Assembly: GCF_044458865.1 (NCBI RefSeq)
Contig: NZ_JBITIH010000001.1
Coordinates: 496,001-560,000 of the forward strand
Length of the DNA: 64,000 nt
From: Micromonospora_G sp044458865
GTDB lineage: Bacteria > Actinomycetota > Actinomycetes > Mycobacteriales > Micromonosporaceae
Reading direction: 5' to 3'
Under the pieces are notes generated by a model. That model worked only from the letters and a program-made list of their open reading frames with translations. It did not search any database and was not told where the DNA came from. Shown here piece by piece: positions 1-8,586 of this stretch. Every line of letters starts with the position of its first letter. Position 1 is the stretch's first letter. Made by a program: the position numbers and the translations under genes.

Positions 1-1
1 G

Positions 2-556
2 GTCGCGTACGGCTATCCGCGCCAGCAGGACGCCGCCGGCCCCGCCGCCCTGCGGCTGGAACTCGACCCGGCCACCGACCCCGAGGCCGACTCGTTCCTC
101 ACCCTGCTCCCGCCGATCGGCCACCCGGGTTCGGCCAGCCGGTACTTCGCCGGGGTCTGCACCACCCTGTTCGGCGCGCCCCGGTCCGACGTCCGCTACG
201 ACCGCAGCGACGACGCGATGGCGCGGGCGGTCGCCACCGCCCGCGCCGGCCTGCCCGCCATCCGGGAACGCTTCGTCACCGGCTCGCTCGCCGGTGACCT
301 GCAACTGCTGGTCAAGTACGCCCTGACCACGGCCGAGGGACCGGAGTACGTCTGGGCAGGGGTGGACTCCTGGCAGCGTCCGGAGCGGATCCTCTGCACC
401 AGCGCCTGTGACGCGGTCGCCGACCCGACGGTACGGATCGGCGCCGCTGTCACAGTCGATGCCGCCGACGTGGTCGACTGGGCGCTACTCGACCGGGGTT
501 CGGTCGTCGAGGGTGGCTGGACGCAGGCCGTACTCGACGCCGGCCAGCGCGGCTGA
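2..556 (+). CDS. DUF2314-domain protein, 5' end outside window
   Basis: The reading frame is open from the first bases of the window, so the start lies upstream; 184 residues are visible. The C-terminal half resembles DUF2314: a VKYAL strand, then an EYVWAGVDSW block, then a VVDWALLDRG block followed by GGWTQ, matching that family's DW-y-x-x-x-G ending. The N-terminal half is an unassigned alpha/beta domain. DUF2314 proteins have no established biochemical role. It converges on gcvT with only 21 bases between the stops and no clear terminator. Domain assignment is by eye and moderately sure; coding status is firm. Confidence 0.75.
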   Translation, partial: VAYGYPRQQDAAGPAALRLELDPATDPEADSFLTLLPPIGHPGSASRYFAGVCTTLFGAPRSDVRYDRSDDAMARAVATARAGLPAIRERFVTGSLAGDLQLLVKYALTTAEGPEYVWAGVDSWQRPERILCTSACDAVADPTVRIGAAVTVDAADVVDWALLDRGSVVEGGWTQAVLDAGQRG

Positions 557-577
557 CGTTGGTGGCGGAACGGGTGG

Positions 578-1720
578 TCAGCGCACCGACGGCTGCACGA
601 ACGGGGGCTTGACCACTCGCATCACCGAACGGCGTCCACGTACGTCGACCTCGACCGTCGCACCCTCGGCGAGCCCGGCGGCGGTGTCGAGCAGGGCGAG
701 CCCGATGCCGGCCTTGCCGGTCGGCGAGAAGGTGCCACTGGTGACCGTGCCGACCTCGGCGTCACCGGCGAGCACCCGCATCCCCGGGCGCGGAATGCCC
801 CGGTCCTGCGCGGCCAGACCCCAGAGCAGGCGACGCGGGCCGGCCGCCTTCTCCGCCAGCAGGGCCTCCCGGCCCCAGAACGCCGGCTTGCCCCAGCCGA
901 CCGCCCAGCCGGAACGGGCCTGGACCGGGGTGATCTCCAACGACAGGTCCTGCCCGTGCAGCGGGTAACCCATCTCGGTGCGCAGCGTGTCCCGGGCGGC
1001 CAGCCCGCAGGCCCGCAGCCCGTACGGCTCACCGGCGGCGAAGAGCGCGTCCCAGACCGCGGTCGCCCCGGCCACCGGCACGACCAGCTCGTACCCGTGT
1101 TCGCCGGTGTAGCCGGTCCGGCAGACCACCAGCTCCACCGGTTGCGCCACGCCGGTACCGAGGGTGGCGGTGGAGAAACTCATGTAACCGTGGTCGGTCG
1201 GCAGCCCGAGCGCGCCGAGCAGGTCGGCCGAGCGCGGCCCCTGCACCGCCAGTACGGCGTACGCCTGGTGTTCGTCGGTGACGGTGATCCCGGCCGGCGC
1301 GGCGGCACGCAGCCGGCGTACCACCTCGGCGGTGTTCGCCGCGTTGGGGATCAGGAAGACGTGGTCGTCGGCGTAGAGGTAGGCGATGATGTCGTCCACC
1401 ACACCGCCGGTCGCCTCGTCGCAGCAGAGCGTGTACTGCGCCCGGCCGGGGGTGATCCGACCCAGGTCGTTGGTGAGGCACGCGTTGACGAAGTCGGCGG
1501 CGCCGGGGCCGGTCACCCGCGCCTTGCCCAGGTGGGAGACGTCGAACACGCCGACCGCCTCGCGGACCGCGGTGTGCTCCTTGAGCACCCCGCCCCCGGC
1601 GTACTCCAGCGGCATGGACCAGCCGCCGAAGGCGGCGAATTTGGCGCCCAACGCGGCGTGCCGATCATGCAGGGGCGAACGGTGCAACTGGTCGGCGGCG
1701 GCCGTGGTCAGGTCGGTCAT
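578..1720 (-). CDS. gcvT: aminomethyltransferase, glycine cleavage T protein
   Basis: A 380-residue T-protein. It transfers the methylene group from aminomethyl-lipoyl-H-protein to tetrahydrofolate in the glycine cleavage system (cytoplasm). The N-terminus (SPLHDRHAALGAKFAAFGGW) and the CRTGYTGEHGYEL segment are family signatures, and the length matches. I chose ATG at 1720; a TTG nine bases upstream would add three residues. No gcvH or gcvP is present here, so the other subunits must be encoded elsewhere. No glycine-riboswitch-like structure is visible in the 185-base divergent gap before pepA. Confidence 0.95.
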   Translation of the reverse strand: MTDLTTAAADQLHRSPLHDRHAALGAKFAAFGGWSMPLEYAGGGVLKEHTAVREAVGVFDVSHLGKARVTGPGAADFVNACLTNDLGRITPGRAQYTLCCDEATGGVVDDIIAYLYADDHVFLIPNAANTAEVVRRLRAAAPAGITVTDEHQAYAVLAVQGPRSADLLGALGLPTDHGYMSFSTATLGTGVAQPVELVVCRTGYTGEHGYELVVPVAGATAVWDALFAAGEPYGLRACGLAARDTLRTEMGYPLHGQDLSLEITPVQARSGWAVGWGKPAFWGREALLAEKAAGPRRLLWGLAAQDRGIPRPGMRVLAGDAEVGTVTSGTFSPTGKAGIGLALLDTAAGLAEGATVEVDVRGRRSVMRVVKPPFVQPSVR

Positions 1721-1905
1721 GGGAGGCAACTTACCGGGGGTCGACCTCCTGGCTCATGCCGGCTCGACCTCCTCGTTAGCATCGGCGGGATCCCTTCGGC
1801 GGCAGTCGCTGGGACATCCGACCTCTTCGGCGGGTAGGTTCGCCGAAGACCTTCGTCGCCGGACCGCGCACAACGCGGCCGGCCAAGCCCGTCCGGAGAC
1901 GCCGA

Positions 1906-3492
1906 GTGACATCGCCCAGCACCACCCTCAGCTTGGTCGACACCGACCCCGCCGAGCTTGCCGTCGACGCCCTTGTGATCGGCGTGCACAGCCAGACCGG
2001 GTCCGCGGACACCGGAGGTGAGGGGCCCGGCGGGTACGCCGGCACGCTGCTGCTGGCCACCGGCGCGGAGAGCATCGCCGCGGCCTTCGACGGCCGCCTC
2101 ACCGAAACCCTGGCCCTGCTCGGCGCGACCGGCGCCCCGGGCGAGGTGATCAAGCTCGCCACCCTCGGCACGGTGACCGCCCCGCTGGTCGTCGCCGTCG
2201 GCCTCGGCGCGGAGCCGACCGGCGCCGCCCCGGCGCCGGAGACCCTGCGCCGGGCCGCCGGGTCGGTGATCCGTGCCCTCGCCGGAGCCGGTCGGGTGGC
2301 GCTGAGCCTGCCGGTGCCGGACGACGAGGACGGCCCGGCGGCGTTGCGCGCGATCGCCGAGGGCGCGCTGATCGGCGGCTACCGCTTCGCCGGCTACAAG
2401 ACCCGCCCGCAGCCGACCCGCCGTAACCCGGTGGCGGAGATCGCGGTGCACGTGCCGGACTCCGGCGACGTACGGGCCCGGGCCGAGATCGCCCGCGCGA
2501 CCGTGGTGGCCGCGGCCGTCGGCCAGACCCGGGACTGGGTCAACACCGCGCCGAACGAGCTGCGCCCGCCGTCGTTCGCCGAGGCGGTGGCGACCGCCGC
2601 CAACGCGGCCGGCCTGACCGTCGAGGTGTTGGACGAGAAGGCGCTGGCCGACGCCGGATACGGCGGCATCATCGCGGTCGGGCAGGGTTCGGACGCCCCG
2701 CCGCGCCTGGTGAAGCTGACGTACCAGCCGCCGGCCGGGACCGCCAACGGCAAGCGGATCGCGCTGGTCGGCAAGGGCATCACCTTCGACACCGGCGGCG
2801 TGTCGATCAAGCCGGCCCAGGGCATGTGGGAGATGAAGTCCGACATGGCCGGGGCGGCTGCGGTGGCCGCCACCATGATCGCGATCGCCGAGCTGAAGCC
2901 GGCCGTGTCGGTGCAGGCGTACCTGCCGATGGCCGAGAACATGCCGTCGGCGAGCAGCTACCGCCCGGGTGACGTGATCACCATGTTCGACGGCAAGCGG
3001 GTCGAGGTGCTCAACACCGACGCCGAGGGCCGGATGATCCTGGCCGACGCGATCGCCCGCGCCTGCGCGGACGGCTGCGACTACCTGCTGGAGACGTCCA
3101 CCCTGACCGGCGGTCAGGTGGTCGCGCTCGGCAAGCGGGTCGCCGGCGTGATGGGCACGGCGGAGTTCTGCACCCGGGTCCAGGCCGCCGGTGACGCGGT
3201 CGGCGAGCCGGCCTGGCCGATGCCGCTGCCGGAGGACGTACGCAAGGGCATGGACTCCGACGTCGCCGACATCTCGCAGGTCAACGCGGGAATGGACCGG
3301 GCCGGGCACATGCTGCAGGGTGGTGTCTTCCTGCGCGAGTTCGTCACCGACGGGGTGGACTGGGCGCACATCGACATCGCCGGGCCGAGCTACCACTCGG
3401 GCGAGCCGACCGGTTACTGGACCAAGGGCGGCACCGCGGTGCCGGTGCGTACCCTGCTGCACCTGGTCGAGGAGATCGCGGCCGAGAACTGA
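1906..3492 (+). CDS. pepA: leucyl aminopeptidase (M17)
   Basis: A 528-residue cytosolic leucine aminopeptidase that removes N-terminal residues from peptides using two metal ions. The catalytic C-terminal domain carries KGITFDTGG (Lys/Asp metal ligands), KSDMAGAAA, and the invariant NTDAEGRMIL signature. The N-terminal ~165 residues form the variable M17 macro-like domain. GTG start; the gene stands divergent from gcvT across a 185-base gap and ends at a strong hairpin. Length and domain order are normal for the family, and no residues look defective. Confidence 0.96.
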   Translation: MTSPSTTLSLVDTDPAELAVDALVIGVHSQTGSADTGGEGPGGYAGTLLLATGAESIAAAFDGRLTETLALLGATGAPGEVIKLATLGTVTAPLVVAVGLGAEPTGAAPAPETLRRAAGSVIRALAGAGRVALSLPVPDDEDGPAALRAIAEGALIGGYRFAGYKTRPQPTRRNPVAEIAVHVPDSGDVRARAEIARATVVAAAVGQTRDWVNTAPNELRPPSFAEAVATAANAAGLTVEVLDEKALADAGYGGIIAVGQGSDAPPRLVKLTYQPPAGTANGKRIALVGKGITFDTGGVSIKPAQGMWEMKSDMAGAAAVAATMIAIAELKPAVSVQAYLPMAENMPSASSYRPGDVITMFDGKRVEVLNTDAEGRMILADAIARACADGCDYLLETSTLTGGQVVALGKRVAGVMGTAEFCTRVQAAGDAVGEPAWPMPLPEDVRKGMDSDVADISQVNAGMDRAGHMLQGGVFLREFVTDGVDWAHIDIAGPSYHSGEPTGYWTKGGTAVPVRTLLHLVEEIAAEN

Positions 3493-3507
3493 CCGACAGC
3501 ACCGACG

Positions 3508-3539
3508 ACTGACCCCCGGCCATCAGGCCGGGGGTCAGT
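3508..3539. terminator. hairpin between pepA and a convergent gene
   Basis: A perfect 14-bp stem (ACTGACCCCCGGCC and its complement) with the 4-base loop ATCA. It starts 15 bases after the pepA stop and is followed by a short T-rich stretch. It sits between convergent genes and can serve both strands. Confidence 0.85.
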
Positions 3540-3567
3540 TCGTTTCACGCGGGGTCGTCGACGTTGC

Positions 3568-3894
3568 TCACGCACCCGTACTCCGCTTGCGGCGCTCGTT
3601 GAAGTCGCGCATCCGCTGCGGGTAGCCGACCAGCCGGACGTCGTAGATCGGGATCGCCATCTTGTGCGCGAATCGCCGGGCACCATCCGGGCCGTCGACT
3701 CGACGCCGGGTCCACTCGCCGTCGTACGCGATCAACATCACTGTCGTCTCGGTCACGGTCGTGCGTGGCTCGATGAACGCCTCGACACCCCGCCGCGACC
3801 GGACGAACTCCTCCAGGTGCTCGAAATCGCCGCGGTTCGCGATTCGGTCCCCTGCCGCGCCCGTGCCCTGCTTACGCCGCCGAAACCAGGCCAC
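3568..3894 (-). CDS. conserved hypothetical protein, 108 aa
   Basis: A small basic-start protein (MAWFRRRKQG) with acidic and beta-strand-rich segments (TTVMLIAYDGEWTRRRV, IPIYDVRLVGYPQRM). I recognise it as a recurrent small actinobacterial protein next to the pepA/lpdA region but know no function. It has no membrane segment or cysteine motif. It is convergent with pepA and divergent from lpdA, with 225 bases to the lpdA start. Codon use matches its neighbours. Confidence 0.75.
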   Translation of the reverse strand: MAWFRRRKQGTGAAGDRIANRGDFEHLEEFVRSRRGVEAFIEPRTTVTETTVMLIAYDGEWTRRRVDGPDGARRFAHKMAIPIYDVRLVGYPQRMRDFNERRKRSTGA

Positions 3895-4119
3895 CCGTCA
3901 ATCTCCTCCCGCCCGCTCGTGCCGGCCATGTCCGGTGATTGGGCAAGCGTACGTGGAACGGACGTGTCCTTGGGCACCTCAGTTACGCGGCGCGGGACCA
4001 CAAGTGACAAGATGACCCAGGTAGAAGGTATCCGGCCGGAATGCAACGGCCGGTGAGGACGAAATGCCCGTTTCCATTGGCATGGCCCTCGTGGCAGCGA
4101 CGCGACCTGGGAGTTAACT

Positions 4120-5508
4120 GTGAGCGAGCCGAACGGCGGAACCTTCGATGTCGTCATCCTCGGAGGTGGCAGTGGGGGGTACGCGGCAGCGCTACGCGCC
4201 GCCCAGCTGGACCTCTCCGTCGCGCTGATCGAGAAGGGCAAGCTCGGCGGGACCTGCCTGCACAACGGGTGCATCCCGACCAAGGCGCTGCTGCACGCGG
4301 CGGAGATCGCCGACCAGACCCGCGAGTCGGAGCAGTTCGGCATCAAGGCCGAACTGGTCGGCATCGACATGTCCGGGGTGAACTCCTACAAGGACGGGGT
4401 GATCTCCCGCCTCTACAAGGGCCTGCAGGGCCTGATCAAGAGCGCCAAGATCACCGTCGTGGAGGGGCACGGCAAGCTGGTCGGCCCGGACACCATCGAG
4501 GTCGACGGACGGCGCTACACCGGCCGCAACATCATCCTCGCCAGCGGGTCGTACGCCCGCAGCCTGCCCGGCCTGGAGGTCGACGGCGAGCGGGTGATCA
4601 CCAGTGACCACGCCCTGGTGATGGACCGCGTGCCCAGTTCGGCCATCGTGCTCGGCGGCGGGGTCATCGGCGTCGAGTTCGCCAGCGTCTGGCGCTCGTT
4701 CGGGGTGGACGTGACCATCGTCGAGGCGCTGCCCCGACTGGTCGCCGCCGAAGACGAGGAATCCTCGAAGGCGCTGGAGCGCGCCTTCCGCAAGCGTGGC
4801 ATCAACTTCAAGACCGGCAAGCGCTTCGAGAAGGTCGAACACACCGACTCCGGCGTCAAGGTGACCATCGAGGGCGGCGAGACCTTCGAGGCCGAGGTGC
4901 TGCTCGTCGCGGTCGGCCGTGGCCCGACCACCGCCAACCTCGGCTACGAGGAGCAGGGCATCAAGGTCGACCGGGGCTTCGTCCTGACCGACGAGCGGCT
5001 CCGTACCGGCGTGGCGAACATCTTCGCCGTCGGCGACATCGTGCCCGGCCTCCAGCTCGCCCACCGCGGCTTCCAGCAGGGCATCTTCGTCGCCGAGGAG
5101 ATCGCCGGACTGAACCCCGCCGTGATCGACGAGAACGGCATCCCGCGCGTCACCTACTGCGACCCGGAGCTGGCCTCCGTCGGGCTGACCGAGGCGAAGG
5201 CCAAGGAGCAGTACGGCGCGGACAAGGTCTCGACGTACAACTACAACCTCGGCGGCAACGGCAAGAGCCAGATCCTCAAGACGACCGGCTTCGTGAAGCT
5301 GGTCCGGGTCGCCGACGGCCCGGTGGTCGGCGTCCACATGGTCGGCGCCCGGGTCGGCGAGTTGGTCGGCGAGGCCCAGTTGATCTACAACTGGGAGGCC
5401 TACCCGGCCGAGGTGGCGCAGCTCGTCCACGCCCACCCGACGCAGACCGAGGCTCTCGGCGAGGCGTTCCTCGCCCTGGCCGGCAAGCCGCTGCACGCGC
5501 ACGCCTGA
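4120..5508 (+). CDS. lpdA: dihydrolipoyl dehydrogenase (E3)
   Basis: A 462-residue flavoprotein that reoxidises dihydrolipoyl groups of 2-oxo acid dehydrogenase complexes and GcvH. Visible are the N-terminal FAD dinucleotide fold (VVILGGGSGGYAAAL), the redox-active disulphide in GGTCLHNGCIPTK, the second nucleotide fold near residue 180 (AIVLGGGVIGVEFAS), and the C-terminal HAHPTQTEALGEA catalytic His-Glu. GTG start with GGGAG eight bases upstream. It lies 72 bases before sucB on the same strand, so the two are probably co-transcribed as E3-E2. Confidence 0.96.
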   Translation: MSEPNGGTFDVVILGGGSGGYAAALRAAQLDLSVALIEKGKLGGTCLHNGCIPTKALLHAAEIADQTRESEQFGIKAELVGIDMSGVNSYKDGVISRLYKGLQGLIKSAKITVVEGHGKLVGPDTIEVDGRRYTGRNIILASGSYARSLPGLEVDGERVITSDHALVMDRVPSSAIVLGGGVIGVEFASVWRSFGVDVTIVEALPRLVAAEDEESSKALERAFRKRGINFKTGKRFEKVEHTDSGVKVTIEGGETFEAEVLLVAVGRGPTTANLGYEEQGIKVDRGFVLTDERLRTGVANIFAVGDIVPGLQLAHRGFQQGIFVAEEIAGLNPAVIDENGIPRVTYCDPELASVGLTEAKAKEQYGADKVSTYNYNLGGNGKSQILKTTGFVKLVRVADGPVVGVHMVGARVGELVGEAQLIYNWEAYPAEVAQLVHAHPTQTEALGEAFLALAGKPLHAHA

Positions 5509-5580
5509 CCCGACAGTTCTTCCGCGACACCCGGCGGCAACCGGGTGACGATCGCACAGGCCACGAAGGAGTCTTGAGAG

Positions 5581-7377
5581 ATGCCGGTATCGGTCACCAT
5601 GCCCCGGCTCGGCGAGAGCGTCACCGAGGGCACCGTCACGCGCTGGCTGAAGCAGGAGGGCGACCGGGTCGAGGTCGACGAGCCGCTGCTCGAAGTGTCG
5701 ACCGACAAGGTCGACACCGAGATCCCCTCCCCCGCGGCCGGCGTGCTGAGCCGGATCGTGGTGAGCGAGGACGAGACCGCGGAGGTCGGCAGCGAACTCG
5801 CCGTCATCGCCGGTGAGGGCGAGTCGGCCGGTGACAGCGGCCCGACCGCGCAGGCCGCTCCGCCCGCTCAGCAAGCCCCCGCCGAGGAGAAGCCGGCCGC
5901 CCAGGCACCGGCCGCCCCGCAGGCGGCACCCGCCCCGGAGCCGGCCGCGGCCGAGCCCACCCCGGCGGCGACCACGCCGGCCAGCGGCGGTGGCACCGTA
6001 CTGAAGATGCCCGCGTTGGGCGAGAGCGTCACCGAGGGCACGGTCACCCGTTGGCTCAAGGCCGTCGGCGACACCGTCGAGGCCGACGAGCCGCTGCTCG
6101 AGGTCTCGACCGACAAGGTCGACACCGAGATCCCGTCGCCCGCGGCGGGCACCCTGTTGGAGATCAAGGTCGCCGAGGACGAGACCGCGGCGGTCGGCGC
6201 CGACCTCGCGGTGATCGGGACCGCCGGAGCGGCACCGGCCGCGACGCCGGCCCCCCAGGCCACCCCGGCCCCGGCGAAGGCCGAGCCGGCCCCGGCCGCC
6301 GAGCCCGAGCCGGTCTCCGGTGCGTCGTACGCCGCCCCGGCGGCCGAGACCGAGCAGTCGGCCAAGCCGGTGCAGACCGAGCGGGCGGCCCAGCCGGCCC
6401 CGGCAGCCGAGCGGGCCTCGTCCCCGGCCGCACCGACCGGCGACGAGGCGGGGTACGTCACCCCGCTGGTCCGCCGGCTCGCCAGCGACCAGGGCGTCGA
6501 CCTGTCGACGGTGACCGGCACCGGTGTCGGTGGCCGGATCCGCAAGCAGGACGTGCTGGAGGCGGCGGAGAAGGCACGTGCCGCCGCGGCCCGTCCGGCG
6601 GTGGCTCCCGCCGCTGCCGCGCCGAAGCCGGCCCCGGCGAAGGCCGAGCCGAGCCCGCTGCGGGGTCGGACCGAGAAGATGACCCGTACCCGGGCCACCA
6701 TCGCCCGGCGCATGTTCGAGTCGCTGCAGAGTTCCGCGCAGCTCACCACGGTGGTCGAGGTGGACGTCACCAAGATCGCCCGGTTGCGTCAGCAGGCCAA
6801 GAACGACTTCGTGGCCAAGCACGGCGTCAAGCTCTCCTTCCTGCCCTTCTTCGCGCTCGCCGCGGTGGAGGCACTGAAGACCTACCCGGTGGTGAACGCC
6901 TCGATCGACCTGGAGGCGGGCACGATCACCTACCCGGCGAGCGAGAACCTGGGCATCGCGGTCGACACCGAGAAGGGCCTGCTCGTACCGGTGATCAAGG
7001 AGGCCGGTGACCTCAACCTCGCCGGCCTGGCCCGGCGGATCGCGGACGTCGCGGAGCGGACCCGGACCAACAAGATCGGTCCGGACGAGATCTCCGGCGC
7101 CACCTTCACCATCACCAACACCGGCAGCCGGGGGGCGCTCTTCGACACCCCGATCGTGCCGGCGCCGCAGGCCGCCATCCTCGGCACCGGTGCGGTGGTC
7201 AAGCGGGCCGTCGTGGTGAACGACCCGGAGCTGGGCGAGATCATCGCGCCGCGCTCGATGGTCTACCTCGCCCTCTCCTACGACCACCGGCTGGTCGACG
7301 GCGCCGACGCGGCCCGTTTCCTGACCACGGTCAAGGAGCGGCTCGAAGCCGGTCACTTCGAGGCCGAACTGGCCTGA
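5581..7377 (+). CDS. sucB: 2-oxoglutarate dehydrogenase E2, dihydrolipoyl succinyltransferase
   Basis: A 598-residue E2 acyltransferase core of the 2-oxoglutarate dehydrogenase complex. It has two tandem lipoyl domains, each with the DKVDTE lipoylation site (Lys43 and about Lys180), joined by Ala/Pro/Glu-rich swinging linkers. A peripheral subunit-binding domain follows (about 295-330, TPLVRRLASDQGVD), then the catalytic domain ending in SYDHRLVDGADAARF with the catalytic His. ATG is preceded by GAAGGAG. Its cofactor comes from the lipB and lipA products encoded 6-10 kb downstream. A pyruvate or branched-chain E2 is a less likely reading. Confidence 0.93.
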   Translation: MPVSVTMPRLGESVTEGTVTRWLKQEGDRVEVDEPLLEVSTDKVDTEIPSPAAGVLSRIVVSEDETAEVGSELAVIAGEGESAGDSGPTAQAAPPAQQAPAEEKPAAQAPAAPQAAPAPEPAAAEPTPAATTPASGGGTVLKMPALGESVTEGTVTRWLKAVGDTVEADEPLLEVSTDKVDTEIPSPAAGTLLEIKVAEDETAAVGADLAVIGTAGAAPAATPAPQATPAPAKAEPAPAAEPEPVSGASYAAPAAETEQSAKPVQTERAAQPAPAAERASSPAAPTGDEAGYVTPLVRRLASDQGVDLSTVTGTGVGGRIRKQDVLEAAEKARAAAARPAVAPAAAAPKPAPAKAEPSPLRGRTEKMTRTRATIARRMFESLQSSAQLTTVVEVDVTKIARLRQQAKNDFVAKHGVKLSFLPFFALAAVEALKTYPVVNASIDLEAGTITYPASENLGIAVDTEKGLLVPVIKEAGDLNLAGLARRIADVAERTRTNKIGPDEISGATFTITNTGSRGALFDTPIVPAPQAAILGTGAVVKRAVVVNDPELGEIIAPRSMVYLALSYDHRLVDGADAARFLTTVKERLEAGHFEAELA

Positions 7378-7399
7378 CCGGCGCAGATACGCGACAACC

Positions 7400-7429
7400 G
7401 GGGACCGCGAGCACTCGCTCGCGGTCCCC
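7400..7429 (+). terminator. terminator after sucB
   Basis: A perfect 13-bp GC-rich stem (GGGGACCGCGAGC) with an ACTC loop, followed by CGACGCTTTTCC. It starts 22 bases after the sucB stop and separates lpdA-sucB from the next gene. Confidence 0.85.
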
Positions 7430-7565
7430 GACGCTTTTCCCGCCCCTCCCACCGGCGCGGTCCGGCGACGCCCTCCTCGATACTCCGTGACAGAGCGGGC
7501 ACCCTCCGGTTACGGGGATATACCGCCCGGCACGGCATGACCGAACCCTCTGCGAGGATGGACGG

Positions 7566-8465
7566 ATGCGGATCCTTGCCGCCGGTGCGTCCGGCTTCCT
7601 CGGCAGTCGACTCGTCGACCGGTTGCGGGCCGACGGCCACGAGGTCGTCCAACTCGTCCGGCGACCGGCAACCGACCCCGGCCAGGTCCGGTGGGACCCG
7701 GCTGCCGGGCAACTCGACCCGGCGGCGCTCGCCGGCACCGACGTGGTGGTCAACCTGGCCGGCGCCGGAGTGGGAGACCACCGGTGGAACGACCGGTACC
7801 GCGAGCTGTTACGGACGAGTCGGGTGGACACCACCCGTACCCTCGCCGAATCGATCGCCGCGCTGCCGTCGACAGAACGACCGGGGGTGCTGCTGAACGC
7901 CTCCGCGATCGGCTGGTACGGCGACACCGGCGATCGGGCGGTGACCGAGGAGTCGCCCGCCGGTGAGGGATTCCTCGCCGACATGTGCCGGGTCTGGGAG
8001 GCGGCGACCGGGCCGGCGGAGGACGCGGGTGTGCGGGTCGTCCGCCTGCGTACGGGTTACGTGCTGCACCGCGACGCCGGTTTCCTGAAGCCGCAACTGC
8101 TGCCGTTCCGGCTCGGCATCGGCGGGCCACTGGCCGGAGGTCGGCAGTGGATGCCCTGGATCTCACTCGCCGACTGGCTCGCCGCCGTGAAGTTCCTGCT
8201 CGCCCGCGAGGACCTCGCCGGATCGGTGAACGTGGTCGGCCCGGAACCCGTGACGAACGCCGAGTTCACCCGCGAACTCGGGGCGGCGGTGCACCGGCCG
8301 GCGGTGCTTCCCGTGCCCAGTTTCGCCCTGCGGATCCTGCTCGGCGGACTGGCCGTCGAGGCGCTCACCAGCGCCCGGGTCCGGCCCGGGGTGCTGCCCC
8401 GGACCGGTTTCACCTACCAGCACCCCAACCTGCGTTCCGCCCTCCACGCCGCCCTCCACGAGTAA
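7566..8465 (+). CDS. TIGR01777 family SDR epimerase-like protein
   Basis: A 299-residue extended short-chain dehydrogenase/reductase. It has the N-terminal Rossmann motif GASGFLGSRLVDRL, a SAIGWYGDTGDRAV segment with the active-site-like Tyr, and a C-terminal DUF1731-type tail (LLGGLAVEALTSARVRPGVL). Members (YfcH-like, SDR39U1) are called NAD-dependent epimerases but the substrate is not established. ATG start. It follows the sucB terminator, so it has its own promoter region. Its TAA stop forms the edge of a palindromic repeat. Confidence 0.9.
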   Translation: MRILAAGASGFLGSRLVDRLRADGHEVVQLVRRPATDPGQVRWDPAAGQLDPAALAGTDVVVNLAGAGVGDHRWNDRYRELLRTSRVDTTRTLAESIAALPSTERPGVLLNASAIGWYGDTGDRAVTEESPAGEGFLADMCRVWEAATGPAEDAGVRVVRLRTGYVLHRDAGFLKPQLLPFRLGIGGPLAGGRQWMPWISLADWLAAVKFLLAREDLAGSVNVVGPEPVTNAEFTRELGAAVHRPAVLPVPSFALRILLGGLAVEALTSARVRPGVLPRTGFTYQHPNLRSALHAALHE

Positions 8466-8514
8466 GGAAGGGCCCCTTGTTATCGCTTTTTGTATAGGAA
8501 GGGGCCCTTCCTAA
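8463..8514. repeat. AAGGAAGGGCCCC dispersed palindrome, copy 1
   Basis: An imperfect inverted repeat with 21-base arms (18/21 matching) around TAAGGAAGGGCCCCTTGT, loop CGCTTTTTGT. It lies between two convergent genes and includes the upstream stop codon, so it can work as a bidirectional terminator. The same core recurs at 14521 and 42887, and probably at the edges of the tract near 10.2 kb. Confidence 0.85.
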
Positions 8515-8562
8515 CCTGGCCTTCGGGGGCGCTGGGACGGGGACGGTTGGCGTTGGGAGCAG

Positions 8563-8586
8563 GGGGTCGGGGTCGGGGTCGGGGTC
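8563..8586. repeat. GGGGTC hexamer x4
   Basis: Four exact tandem GGGGTC units abut the stop codon of the downstream esterase gene. Probably a slippage-prone microsatellite; length variation would change only the 3' flank. Confidence 0.7.

Noticed and set aside
1721..1905. Glycine riboswitch upstream of gcvT
   Set aside because: No tandem aptamer-like conserved blocks could be found on the minus strand in the 185-base gap.
4192..7452. A 1086-codon minus-strand frame over lpdA-sucB
   Set aside because: It is the reverse-frame shadow of two well-recognised enzymes; composition is His/Gly/Arg-rich nonsense without motifs.
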